Shown: positions 28,126 to 36,368, counted from the stretch's first letter. The stretch: 64,000 nt of DNA from Fusobacterium gastrosuis (GCF_900095285.1 NZ_LT607734.1:1736001-1800000), one strand, 5' to 3'. Numbers and translations: made by a program. Notes: a model not told the origin generated them from the sequence alone.

Positions 28126-29419
28126 TTACATTCTTTCTTGTTGTAAATCAATCACTAAAATTTGATCAATCTTATAGTTATCTACATCTACAATTTCAAA
28201 TCTATATCCCATAAAATCCAATTTAGCTCCTCGTTTAGGAATTGTTTTAAGCATATAAATTAAAAATCCAGCTAAACTTTCATATGTATCTTCTTCAGGG
28301 AATCTTTCTATTCTATCTAGAACTTTTTTTACATCTTCAACAGATGTCACTCCATCAATTAACCATGAATTTTCATCTCTTGAAATAATTTGTTGATCTT
28401 CAGAATTTTGGAATACAATATCTCCCATTAAAGTATTAACAACATCTTTCATCGTAACTAAAAACAACTAAGCCATATTCATTTAATATAATGGCAAAGT
28501 CGTCTTTAGCTTCATTAAATCGATCTAAAGTTTCTGATAAAGTTAAAGTATTTGGTAAAATCAAAAGATTTTTTCTATAATTTTTTATCAATTCAGAAAT
28601 AGGCTTTTCATTTAACATTATACTAGGAAGTAAATCTTTTGAAGTAACATAACCCAATATAGAATCGATATCTGAAGAAGTTATTAAAAATTTATTATGA
28701 GGATAATCCATAATTTTTTCTCTTAGAGTTTCTTCAGAATCATCTAAAGTAAGATAGGAAATTTCATCTCTAGTTGTCATTATAGAACTTACCCATCTTG
28801 AATCAAGCTCAAAAATATTTTCTATTAGAGAATGTTCTTTTTCTTGAAGAATTCCAGATACCGCTCCAGCATCAACCACAGCAACAATATCGTCATAAGT
28901 TACTGTTTCATTCCTAGCAGAATCTATTCTAAAAATTCCTAATACAAAATCTGCAATAAAATTAATTATTTTTATTACAGGTTTAAAAACGAAAATTAAA
29001 ATAGACATCAAATTAACTGTTTTTAAAGCTATATTTTCAGGATAAACCATTGCAACTCTTTTAGGTATTAGGTCAGCAAATTGAACAAATAAAAATGTAA
29101 TTAATAAAAAAGATATGACACTTAAAACATTTTCATTGTAATGTGAAAGTTTAAATTTTATTATGATATCTTTAACTATACTGGATCCTAAACTTCCTCC
29201 TAATATTGACACTATATTAATCCCAATTTGGACAATAGCAAAAAAATCTCCAGAATTTTCTTGAATCTTTAAAATTTTTTGTGCTCTTTCATTTCCCTCT
29301 TCAATTAATCCTTGTAATTTCAATTTTCTCGCACTTGCTAAAGCAATTTCACTTACTGAAAAAAAAGCACTTATAACAACTAAAAGAAAAATAATAATTA
29401 TTTTTAACAAAATAGACAT
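28126..29419 (-). pseudogene. CNNM/CBS-domain (CorC-HlyC family) membrane protein, split by a frameshift
   Basis: The upstream part (29419 to 28436) has a CNNM domain with about four membrane segments, then a CBS pair (SSIMTTRDEISYLTLDDSE onward). It should continue NEYGLVVLVTMKDVVNTLMG, the standard end of the second CBS, but a run of five A on the plus strand (28460-28464) shifts the frame and gives a false SYDERCC end. With one base fewer the frame runs directly into the second part (to 28126), which carries the rest of the CBS and the CorC_HlyC domain (ISRDENSWLIDG, DLQQERM end). So the gene is whole except for one base. The family is linked to Mg2+/Co2+ transport. Either a true recent mutation, slippage, or an assembly error. 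Confidence 0.87.
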
Positions 29420-29564
29420 ATTTTACTCCTTTTTATCTTATAGAAAAAGTATACTATAAATTTAGTATTTTTTCAATTTATCTATTAATATTAATATGCT
29501 TCATCCTCTTTATTATATAATTTTACTTAAATAAAGAATTTTACTTATATTTTATAAAAAACAC

Positions 29565-29593
29565 TTGAATTAATTTAAAAAAAAGTGTATTCT
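29565..29593 (+). promoter_or_regulatory. sepF promoter
   Basis: TTGAAT (29565-29570) and TATTCT (29588-29593) with a 17-base spacer. The start codon is 31 bases downstream. Confidence 0.55.
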
Positions 29594-29623
29594 TTAAAGT
29601 AGTAAATTATAGCGAGGTGGAAT

Positions 29624-29929
29624 ATGTCAATAGAAAATGCAGATATTATATTTGTTAAGCCAGAAAAATTTGAAGATTGTGTAAAATGTGCAACTTATAT
29701 AAAATCAGATAAAATTGTAACTATAAATTTATCTCAATTAGATGATAAAGATTCGAGAAGAGTTCTTGACTATATAACAGGAGCAATTTTTATAACAGGG
29801 GCAGAAATTGTAAATGTAGGAAATAAAATATTTTGCTCAATACCTAATGGAAAAAATTATGTAAATGATTCTCAAAGAGAGCCTTCTTATAACGAAGAAG
29901 AAGAAATTATCCCAACATTCAAAAGATAA
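29624..29929 (+). CDS. sepF: Cell division protein SepF-like
   Basis: 101 residues matching the SepF core: FEDCVKCATYIKSDKIVTINLSQLDDKDSRRVLDYITG is the family pattern (residues about 15-52; key part VTINLSQLD..DSRRVLDYITG), followed by GAEIVNVGNKIFCSIPNG. SepF binds FtsZ and organises the septal ring at the membrane. The N-terminal amphipathic membrane-binding helix and linker of Bacillus SepF are absent, and a short acidic tail follows instead. RBS GAGGTGG. Single gene with its own promoter and terminator, not in a division cluster. Confidence 0.88.
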   Translation: MSIENADIIFVKPEKFEDCVKCATYIKSDKIVTINLSQLDDKDSRRVLDYITGAIFITGAEIVNVGNKIFCSIPNGKNYVNDSQREPSYNEEEEIIPTFKR

Positions 29930-29939
29930 TTACTCTATT

Positions 29940-29975
29940 AAAGACTATAAGTTCTATTACTTTTAGTCTTTTTTA
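29940..29975 (+). terminator. Terminator of sepF
   Basis: AAAGACTA (29940-29947) pairs with TAGTCTTT (29964-29971), extended by an inner AAG/CTT, and is followed by TTTT. Confidence 0.8.
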
Positions 29976-30077
29976 TATATTGAAATATTACTCTCTAATC
30001 ACAAAAAATTTACTTTTTAGCAATTATATCTTATAAAAGAATTGAAAGGGAAACAGAAATATGTATATATAAAAATA

Positions 30078-30112
30078 AAAGCTACACCTAAAATTATAAC
30101 AAGTGTAGCTTT
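30078..30112 (-). terminator. Terminator of the 37-codon gene
   Basis: AAAGCTACAC (30078-30087) pairs with GTGTAGCTTT (30103-30112). On the minus strand it is followed by TTTTATTTTTAT and lies 12 bases after the stop of the small gene at 30125. Confidence 0.82.
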
Positions 30113-30124
30113 TGTTTATTTATA

Positions 30125-30238
30125 TTATTCTATTGTTTTTAAAAAGTTTACTGCATCTACTAAAGTTAATTGATATATAAACTTCTTATCATCCTCATTC
30201 AATAAATTAAGTCTTCTTCTAAATTCAAAAAATTTCAT
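30125..30238 (-). CDS. 37-residue protein of unknown function
   Basis: The minus strand encodes a 37-residue peptide beginning MKFFEFRRRLNLLNEDDK and ending VDAVNFLKTIE. It has a strong RBS (AAAGGAG, 9 bases before ATG) and its own terminator. The sequence is amphipathic, basic at the start and acidic in the middle; no membrane segment. I do not recognise the family. It is divergent from the S24 regulator gene at 30454 with 215 bases between them that hold shared repeats, which suggests it may be controlled by, or be a partner of, that regulator. It could also be a small SOS-type effector or a toxin; nothing in the sequence decides this. Confidence 0.68.
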   Translation of the reverse strand: MKFFEFRRRLNLLNEDDKKFIYQLTLVDAVNFLKTIE

Positions 30239-30453
30239 TTATATCAACTCCTTTTTTTGTATATAATTTATTCTACATTTCTTATAATCCAAATGTATCA
30301 TATTCATTCTACAAAGTCAAGATATTTTTTTATTTTATTATTAATAATAAGTTTTTAAAAGTATCCTTTTAAAGATACATTTTAGTAGAATTTTTTAATT
30401 TTTTCTGATATAATATTTTTGTATATAATTTTATATACTATAAGGAGGTTATT
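30239..30453. promoter_or_regulatory. Divergent control region with repeated elements
   Basis: Within 215 bases: ATTCTACA at 30270-30277 and 30306-30313, its inverted form GTAGAAT at 30385-30391; the 16-base direct repeat TTTTTGTATATAATTT at 30254-30269 and 30416-30431; an inverted repeat GTATC-N8-GATAC at 30361-30378; and GTATATAA-tt-TTATATAC at 30421-30438. The S24 gene has a -10 TATAAT at 30409-30414, with GTAGAAT over its -35 position. These are candidate operator sites for autoregulation. Confidence 0.5.
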
Positions 30454-31110
30454 ATGAGTTTTGGAAAACTTTTAAAAGAAATTAGGCTAGCAAATAAAGA
30501 TAGTTTAAGAAGTTTAGCTGAAAAAATGGAAATTCATTTCACTTTTATAGATAAAATTGAAAAAGAAACATCTCCTGTTTCAAAAACATTTATAGAAAAA
30601 GTTGTACTAGTTTATCCAAATGAAAAAGTAAGATTGACTAAAGCTTATTTAAAAGAGATTTTACCACAAGCTTTACAAAATGAAGAACCAATAAAAATGG
30701 TTAGCCATGATAATGTTCTAAATCTTCCTGTTTATGGAAAAGCTAGTGCTGGGCGTGGATATATAAATATTGATTCCCCTCTTTACTATATGCCTATATC
30801 AAAAGGTAATTTCTCAAAAAAAAGTTTTTTTGTTGAAATAAGTGGAGATAGTATGAATCCCACTTTGGAAGATGGAGAATTTGCTCTTGTTGATCCTGAA
30901 AATACTGAATATGTAAAAAATAAAATCTATGTTGTTACCTATAATGATGAGGGATATATTAAAAGATTAGAATTTAAGGATAAATTAAAAATTATTACTT
31001 TAAAAAGTGATAATCCTGAATACGACGATATTGATATTTCTGAAGATATGCAAGAATATTTTAAAATTAACGGTAGAGTTGTAGAAGTAATTTCTAAAAA
31101 GAAAATTTAG
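30454..31110 (+). CDS. XRE/S24 (LexA-CI type) self-cleaving transcriptional regulator
   Basis: 218 residues: an N-terminal helix-turn-helix (about residues 1-60, LRSLAEKMEIHFTFIDKIEK) and a C-terminal S24 peptidase domain. The Ala-Gly cleavage site is seen in GKASAGRGYI (about 93-102), the catalytic Ser in SGDSMNPTL (about 130-138) and the Lys in EGYIKRLEF. All elements for RecA-stimulated self-cleavage are present, so it may serve as an SOS-like repressor. RBS AAGGAGG. Divergent from the 37-codon gene; could be prophage-derived, but no phage genes flank it. Confidence 0.88.
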   Translation: MSFGKLLKEIRLANKDSLRSLAEKMEIHFTFIDKIEKETSPVSKTFIEKVVLVYPNEKVRLTKAYLKEILPQALQNEEPIKMVSHDNVLNLPVYGKASAGRGYINIDSPLYYMPISKGNFSKKSFFVEISGDSMNPTLEDGEFALVDPENTEYVKNKIYVVTYNDEGYIKRLEFKDKLKIITLKSDNPEYDDIDISEDMQEYFKINGRVVEVISKKKI

Positions 31111-31172
31111 CTTCTATTTATCTTATTTTTTGGATATGCTATAATAAAAATTATATAAATTTAGGAGTTATC

Positions 31173-31709
31173 ATGAAATTTAAGCGTATATCAAGAAAAG
31201 AAGTTTTCAAAAATGATGTAATATCTGTATATGAAGAAGAATTATATCTTCCAAATAACCAAACTGTTACTTGGACATTTACCGGAAAAAGAGAAGCTGT
31301 TGCTATTATAGCTAATATAGGTGATAAAATTATTTTTGTTAAACAATACAGACCTGCTATTGAAAAAGATATGATAGAAATACCTGCTGGAATTGTAGAA
31401 GTTGGAGAAGATATTGAAGAGGCTGCCTTAAGAGAATTTGAAGAAGAAACAGGATATAGAGCTCAAAAAATAGAAAAAATTTGTTCTTATTATGGTTCTG
31501 CCGGAATTAATGCAGGTCAATATCATTTATTTTATGCCTCTAACCTAATTAAAACAAAACAAAATCTTGATGAAAATGAATTTCTAGAAGTTTTAGAAAT
31601 TCCCTTTGATGAAATAAATATTTTTGAAATGGAAGATGCTAAAACAATAATTGCACTGAATTTTTTTAAAGAAAAAATATATGTTAATAATAAAAAGATG
31701 AGTTCATAA
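31173..31709 (+). CDS. Nudix hydrolase, ADP-ribose pyrophosphatase type
   Basis: 178 residues. The Nudix box GIVEVGEDIEEAALREFEEETGY (residues about 74-96; pattern G-x5-E-x7-REFEEETG) is complete. The preceding KQYRPAIEKDMIEIPAG is the form seen in ADP-ribose pyrophosphatases, which split ADP-ribose to AMP and ribose 5-phosphate. A TATAAT lies 28 bases before the ATG, with RBS TAGGAG. Terminator at 31692-31724. Confidence 0.92.
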   Translation: MKFKRISRKEVFKNDVISVYEEELYLPNNQTVTWTFTGKREAVAIIANIGDKIIFVKQYRPAIEKDMIEIPAGIVEVGEDIEEAALREFEEETGYRAQKIEKICSYYGSAGINAGQYHLFYASNLIKTKQNLDENEFLEVLEIPFDEINIFEMEDAKTIIALNFFKEKIYVNNKKMSS

Positions 31710-31724
31710 AAGCTCATCTTTTTT
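31692..31724 (+). terminator. Terminator of the Nudix gene
   Basis: AAAAAGATGAG (31692-31702) pairs with CTCATCTTTTT (31713-31723); the left arm overlaps the end of the coding region. Confidence 0.85.
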
Positions 31725-31759
31725 ACTAAAATAAGTATCAATAATGATTAAATTCATTT

Positions 31760-33070
31760 TCAAAATTTTATTTTTTTCCTAAATAGCCATGTAAATAAAG
31801 TTGTAGTCATATCTGCTAATGGAAAAGCCAACCAAATTCCTTTCATTCCTAAGATAGGAGGTAATATTACTATATAAATAATTATGAATATTACACTTCT
31901 TGACATAGATATTGTTATAGCATACTTTGGTGAATTTTTAGATTGTAAGTACATTGTATTTATTAAATTTATACCAACAAATAATACTGCCATTGAATAT
32001 ATTTTATTTCCTTCAACAGCCAATTCGATTAACTCTTGATCTCTACTAAAAAATGAAACTATCTTATTTGAAAAAGCATTTATAATAATTAAATTTAAAA
32101 TACTTACCACAAAAGATATTTTATGTGCTAAAAAATATGTTTTTAACATTCTTTTAGTATTCCCTATACCAAAATTATAACTTACTATTGGTTGAATTCC
32201 TTGAGCTATACCAGCATATATCATTCTAAACATATAAAATATATACCCTACCACTGAATATGCCGCAACAGCTATTTCCCCACCGTATTTCATAAAAACT
32301 CTATTAAAAATTACAATAATGAACGCTATTGCAAATTCAATAATAAATGAAGAAAAACCTATTGAAAAAATTTTAAATAAAATTTTTGAATTAAAATATT
32401 TATTTATTATTTGAAATTCATTTTTTCTTTTATGGAAGTAAATAACTAGTAAAAGAAATGTAAAAAATTGTCCTATAATTGTAGCAAAAGCTGCTCCGCT
32501 TAAACCATAATTATATTTAATTACCAACAGCCAATCCAAAAAAATATTTGTAACAGCTCCAGTTGTCATAGAAATAAAAGAGTAAACCGGTGACCCATTA
32601 TTTCTAACAATTATTGAAAGAGAAGTTGAAAGCATTATAAATATAATTCCCCCAGCTGTTGGATATAAATATGCCTTTACATAACTACTCAAATATGAAT
32701 TTGCCCCCATAAATTTTATTAAACTATCTCTAAAAATGAAAACAGTTAATATTATCAAAATATAAAAAAATATATTTAAATATATTAGATATGAAAAGCA
32801 AGCATTCTTAAATTTTTTTGTTTTGGTATAAATAGAAATAAGTGTTGCTCCACCAACTCCAAACATTAAAGCTAAAGCGTTAGCCAGATTAATAATAGGA
32901 TATCCTATATTTATTGCAGCAAGTCCATCTCTTCCCACTCCAATGCCCACAAACATTCCATCTATTATTCCATACAAAGCTATTACAATCAGCCCTATTA
33001 CTGAAGGAGTCAAATATTTTATAAATAATATGCTTATTTTCTCACTCCCAAGCATTTCTTTTTTATTCAT
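31760..33070 (-). CDS. MATE family efflux transporter (second copy)
   Basis: 436 residues with about 12 hydrophobic segments. The opening FIKYLTPSVIGLIVIALYGIIDGMFVG and GRDGLAAINIGYP are MATE/NorM-like, and the inner repeat IAQGIQPIVSYNFG is typical of the MepA/DinF subgroup. Exports small cationic compounds or acts in envelope export; substrate unknown. RBS TAGGAGA. A separate subgroup from the MATE at 5118. Followed by nothing on this strand except the convergent Nudix gene. Confidence 0.9.
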   Translation of the reverse strand: MNKKEMLGSEKISILFIKYLTPSVIGLIVIALYGIIDGMFVGIGVGRDGLAAINIGYPIINLANALALMFGVGGATLISIYTKTKKFKNACFSYLIYLNIFFYILIILTVFIFRDSLIKFMGANSYLSSYVKAYLYPTAGGIIFIMLSTSLSIIVRNNGSPVYSFISMTTGAVTNIFLDWLLVIKYNYGLSGAAFATIIGQFFTFLLLVIYFHKRKNEFQIINKYFNSKILFKIFSIGFSSFIIEFAIAFIIVIFNRVFMKYGGEIAVAAYSVVGYIFYMFRMIYAGIAQGIQPIVSYNFGIGNTKRMLKTYFLAHKISFVVSILNLIIINAFSNKIVSFFSRDQELIELAVEGNKIYSMAVLFVGINLINTMYLQSKNSPKYAITISMSRSVIFIIIYIVILPPILGMKGIWLAFPLADMTTTLFTWLFRKKIKF

Positions 33071-33094
33071 TTTATTTCTCCTAAATTTGTATGA

Positions 33095-33451
33095 CTATTT
33101 TAAATCTTTCAAATATTGTAATTTTAAATTAACTTCTCTGGAATATTTATTAAGAAATTCTCTGTGTTTATCTGACATAAAATCCAAATACTTCATAGAA
33201 ACTGTATTATTTTTTACTTTTTCTATCTCATCACTCAATTTTTGAAATCGTTCTTCTAATGCTAATCTATCTTTCTCTTTTATTTCATCTTCTAAAAGAA
33301 TATAATATTTTTCACTTAAAGAATTATACAAGCTTTCTATTTTTGCTTCTCTTTTTTCTTCCGATAGCTTATATAAGGGTGATAAAAAAAAGTCTAAATT
33401 CATACATGATATATTAAGTGATAGAAGTATTGTCAATATAATTTTTTTCAT
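33095..33451 (-). CDS. Small putative lipoprotein
   Basis: 118 residues beginning with a signal peptide whose lipobox reads LNISC (Cys near 16). The mature part is highly charged and helical (EKREAKIESLYNSLSEKYY and onward), perhaps a coiled coil. No family recognised. RBS GGAGAAAAA. It lies between holA and the MATE gene on the same strand, 24 bases upstream of the MATE start. Confidence 0.65.
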   Translation of the reverse strand: MKKIILTILLSLNISCMNLDFFLSPLYKLSEEKREAKIESLYNSLSEKYYILLEDEIKEKDRLALEERFQKLSDEIEKVKNNTVSMKYLDFMSDKHREFLNKYSREVNLKLQYLKDLK

Positions 33452-33491
33452 TTTTTCTCCTTTAAAATTTTTCTCTCTATAAATATAACAT

Positions 33492-34493
33492 TTAATTATA
33501 AAAATTCATCAAATACAATGGTAATTCAACCTCAATATCTCCCTCTCCACTCTTCATTCTATACTCAAGCTCAAGCAAATCGCTAATTTTTTTTATATAA
33601 AATTCTTCCTTTTCAATCTCAAAAGAATTTAATTTTAAATAAACAACATATGGATGTAGTGCCTTAAAATTTTTTGATAGGAATAAATAAGATATATCAT
33701 CATATAATTCTTTAAAAACATTATAATTCATACTTGGAGCTATTTTACCATCATTTATAAGCGAAGAGAGTTTTAAAAAAGTTGATATTTCTTCTCCTAA
33801 CATATAAATAATTCCCATATAAGCATCTTTATTTTTATTTATATAATTCACTAAATTTATATCATTTTTAGTTTTAAAAAACTCATCAAGAAGCTCTTTT
33901 AAACTATATTCTTTGTCAATAGAAATAAGATTTTTAATTTTTGCATATGAATAATCTTCACCATCTAAAAAAATAGCTATTTTGTCAATTTCATTTTTTA
34001 TTGTGTAATAATCATCTCCTAAAACTTCTGCCAAATTTTTAGAATCTTTATCAGAAATTTTTAATTTCTCTTTAATATAAGCATAAATTTTACTTTTTTC
34101 TTTTGTACTTGTGCAATCAACCAAAGTTGCAATTTCTTCTATATTTTTTATAGTTGTTTTGGTTAATTCGTATTCAGCAACAGGTTTATCATATTGCATT
34201 GGAAGATTATAACTTATAAGCAATACTTTCTTTGATAAATCGTACTCTTTGATAGATTTTATTAATTTGGTAATCCCTGAACTCTTTAAAACTTCTGCTC
34301 TTTTTAATACTAAAAAATCAAATGAACTGAAAATTGAGTTGGATTGCAATGAAATAAAAAAACTTTCCTCTTCTTTTAACGAACAATCATAAAACTTTTG
34401 ATTAATTTCTGAATATTTTTCTAAAACTTCTTTTGTAATTTTTTCTATCTCAAATTCTAAAAATGGTGATGTACCATAGCAAAAAAAGAACAT
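33492..34493 (-). CDS. holA: DNA polymerase III subunit delta
   Basis: 333 residues, the clamp-loader wrench that opens the sliding clamp. The family pattern is weakly conserved but visible: the N-terminal YGTSPFLEFEIEKITKE, DFLVLKRAEVL near 80, LAEVLGDDYYTIKNEIDKIA near 158, and the C-terminal collar helices. The clamp itself (dnaN) is at 56814. It starts divergently from the META-like lipoprotein gene. Confidence 0.8.
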   Translation of the reverse strand: MFFFCYGTSPFLEFEIEKITKEVLEKYSEINQKFYDCSLKEEESFFISLQSNSIFSSFDFLVLKRAEVLKSSGITKLIKSIKEYDLSKKVLLISYNLPMQYDKPVAEYELTKTTIKNIEEIATLVDCTSTKEKSKIYAYIKEKLKISDKDSKNLAEVLGDDYYTIKNEIDKIAIFLDGEDYSYAKIKNLISIDKEYSLKELLDEFFKTKNDINLVNYINKNKDAYMGIIYMLGEEISTFLKLSSLINDGKIAPSMNYNVFKELYDDISYLFLSKNFKALHPYVVYLKLNSFEIEKEEFYIKKISDLLELEYRMKSGEGDIEVELPLYLMNFYN

Positions 34494-34550
34494 AATTCCC
34501 CCATAAAATTTTTATTATTTATCATTATACAATATAATATAAAATTTTTA

Positions 34551-34579
34551 TTCAAATATTTCTATTTTTTTTGTATAAT
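34551..34579 (+). promoter_or_regulatory. Promoter of the META-like lipoprotein gene
   Basis: TTCAAA (34551-34556) and TATAAT (34574-34579) with a 17-base spacer, 32 bases before the ATG. Confidence 0.55.
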
Positions 34580-34610
34580 TAAGATATAAATTTATTTGGA
34601 AGGTGATTGA

Positions 34611-35081
34611 ATGAAAAAAATAGCTATGGCTATTTTAGCTACAACTGTAATAACAGCTTGTTCTAATATAGATATGCCTATGTCAAAAAATAATGCTTTG
34701 AAGCAAGAAGTTCAAAAAATATTTAACCATAATGAACTTGTAGGTAGAGAATTTATTGTTGAAACTGAGGCTTATAAAGATAAAAAAATTACTATAGGTT
34801 TCACAAAAGATAGAGTTTATGGATTCGGTGGAGTTAACAGATATTTTGGTATCTACAAAATAGTTAATAACAAAATAGTTTTTGAAAACTTTGGTTCTAC
34901 AAGAATGGCTGGAAAAAGAGAAAATGAACTTGCAGAACTTGCTTTTCTAACTGCATTGCAAGATAATAAAGAAATCAAGTTAGAAGAACCTTATTTGATA
35001 TTAAACTCAAATCAAGATTTTAATTTTAAATTTAAAGATATTAATCATAAAGAGGAAGTTATTGAAGTTAAAAAGAAATAA
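34611..35081 (+). CDS. META/HslJ-like lipoprotein
   Basis: 156 residues. A lipoprotein signal peptide (TTVITACSN, Cys near 17) is followed by a domain with ELVGREFIVET, KITIGFTKDRVYGFGGVNRYFGIY and the TRMAGKRENELAELAFLTAL segment, the pattern of META/HslJ domains, envelope proteins linked to stress and antibiotic tolerance. Role unknown. RBS GGAAGGTGA. Upstream of crr; 56 bases with a notable hairpin separate them. Confidence 0.8.
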   Translation: MKKIAMAILATTVITACSNIDMPMSKNNALKQEVQKIFNHNELVGREFIVETEAYKDKKITIGFTKDRVYGFGGVNRYFGIYKIVNNKIVFENFGSTRMAGKRENELAELAFLTALQDNKEIKLEEPYLILNSNQDFNFKFKDINHKEEVIEVKKK

Positions 35082-35091
35082 AATTGCATAC

Positions 35092-35134
35092 AAAGGAGGT
35101 GAAACTATCTTAAAAATTACTTTTTTAAGATGGT
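35092..35134 (+). promoter_or_regulatory. Hairpin between Shine-Dalgarno and start codon of crr
   Basis: A consensus SD AAAGGAGGTGA (35092-35102) lies about 38 bases from the ATG, too far to act directly. The bases between form a stem: 35104-35116 pairs with 35122-35134 (13 pairs, one G-U), with a 5-base loop TTACT. If the stem folds, the SD lies 7 bases from the ATG at 35138, the ideal spacing. No T tract follows, so it is not a terminator. Confidence 0.65.
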
Positions 35135-35137
35135 AAA

Positions 35138-35632
35138 ATGATGGGGCTGTTTGATTTTTTTAAAAAGAAAAAAGAAGAAATTACTATTTACTCTCCAATT
35201 AACGGAAAAGTTATCCTTTTAACAGAAGTTCCTGATGAAGCATTTGCTCAAAGAATGGTAGGAGATGGCTGTGCCATTGAACCGGATAAAGGTAGTATTT
35301 GCTCTCCAATAGATGGGGAACTTAGAAATATTTTTCCTACTAATCATGCTGTTATATTTGAAAGTACTCATGGTTTAGAAATGATAGTTCATTTTGGTAT
35401 AGATACTGTAAAATTAGATGGACTTGGTTTTGAAAAAATTAGAGAAGCTGGTGCCATAAAAGTTAAAGACGAGATTGTTAAATATGACCTTGATAAAATT
35501 GTAGGTTCTGTTCCATCAGTAAAAACACCTGTAATTATCAGTAATATGGAAAAAGTTGAAAGCATTGAGATTTTAGCATTAAATAAACAAGTAAAAATAG
35601 GTGATCCTATAATGAAAGTTGTTTTAAAGTAA
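35138..35632 (+). CDS. crr: PTS glucose-type EIIA component (Crr)
   Basis: 164 residues, soluble phosphocarrier. The active-site histidines are H70 (TNHAV) and H85 (VHFGIDTVKLDG), equivalent to H75 and H90 of the E. coli protein. The start MMGLFDFFKKKK resembles the E. coli MGLFDKL helix, so the second ATG (35141) may be the real start. It receives phosphate from HPr and would serve EIIBC permeases without an EIIA, such as MurP in this window. Translation start is preceded by an unusual hairpin. Confidence 0.95.
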   Translation: MMGLFDFFKKKKEEITIYSPINGKVILLTEVPDEAFAQRMVGDGCAIEPDKGSICSPIDGELRNIFPTNHAVIFESTHGLEMIVHFGIDTVKLDGLGFEKIREAGAIKVKDEIVKYDLDKIVGSVPSVKTPVIISNMEKVESIEILALNKQVKIGDPIMKVVLK

Positions 35633-35654
35633 TTTTTATTACTGGTGATTAATT

Positions 35655-36311
35655 ATGTTAAAAAAATTCCTTTTGCTTTTTCTATTATTGCTTAAAGTTG
35701 CAAGTTTTTCTAAAGATATATATAGCCTAGAAGCTATTTCAGATTCTTATAATAATTTGAATTTGAAAAACAAGATAAGTTTTACTGCTTTTTCTAATGC
35801 TCTAGATGGTTTAAATCAAATTTCAACAAAAAAAAACATTCTTACTATCGTAGATTTTACTAAACCTTCTACTGAGGAAAGAATGTTTGTCATTGATTTA
35901 GATAACAATAAAGTTTTATTATCAACCCATGTAAGCCATGGTAAGGGAAGTGGAGATTTATATGCACAATCTTTTTCTAATAAAGATGGCTCTTATAAAA
36001 GTTCTCCAGGCTTTTTCTTAACAGGAAATATCTATGATGGGATAAATGGTGAATCATTAGAGTTACATGGTCTAGAAAAGGGAATAAATGATAATGCAAG
36101 AAAAAGAAATATTGTTATTCACGGTGCCAATTATGCAAATCCTAAATTTATAGTCGGCAATGGCAGGTTGGGAAGAAGTAAAGGTTGTCTTGCTGTTCCT
36201 TTTTCGATAAATAAAAATCTTATAAATACAATAGTTGGTGGAACTGTTTTTTATGTTCATATCAATGACTATGAAATAAAAGAAAAAGAAATCAATTTAA
36301 GTTTAAATTAA
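35655..36311 (+). CDS. L,D-transpeptidase-like murein catalytic domain protein
   Basis: 218 residues with a signal peptide (LKKFLLLFLLLLKVASFS). The YkuD_2-type domain shows HGLEKGINDNARKRNIVIHG and the catalytic segment GRLGRSKGCLAVP (Cys near 182). Members of this family are predicted to cross-link or modify peptidoglycan in the periplasm. It starts 22 bases after crr, so probably co-transcribed, a wall-sugar context. No clear RBS; ATG near TGGTGATT. Confidence 0.85.
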   Translation: MLKKFLLLFLLLLKVASFSKDIYSLEAISDSYNNLNLKNKISFTAFSNALDGLNQISTKKNILTIVDFTKPSTEERMFVIDLDNNKVLLSTHVSHGKGSGDLYAQSFSNKDGSYKSSPGFFLTGNIYDGINGESLELHGLEKGINDNARKRNIVIHGANYANPKFIVGNGRLGRSKGCLAVPFSINKNLINTIVGGTVFYVHINDYEIKEKEINLSLN

Positions 36312-36341
36312 ATAAAAACTCTTTAATCAACAAACAATTTT

Positions 36342-36368
36342 GATGATTATATAGTAAGTATTATCATC
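36342..36368 (+). promoter_or_regulatory. Imperfect hairpin in the leader of the 98-residue gene
   Basis: GATGATTATA (36342-36351) and TATTATCATC (36359-36368) can pair with one mismatch, 17 bases before the ATG at 36386. Function unknown. Confidence 0.3.

Noticed and set aside
35104-35134. The crr leader hairpin as a terminator of the upstream lipoprotein gene
   Set aside because: The T run lies inside the stem and nothing T-rich follows; the SD on one side and start codon on the other fit a translation role.
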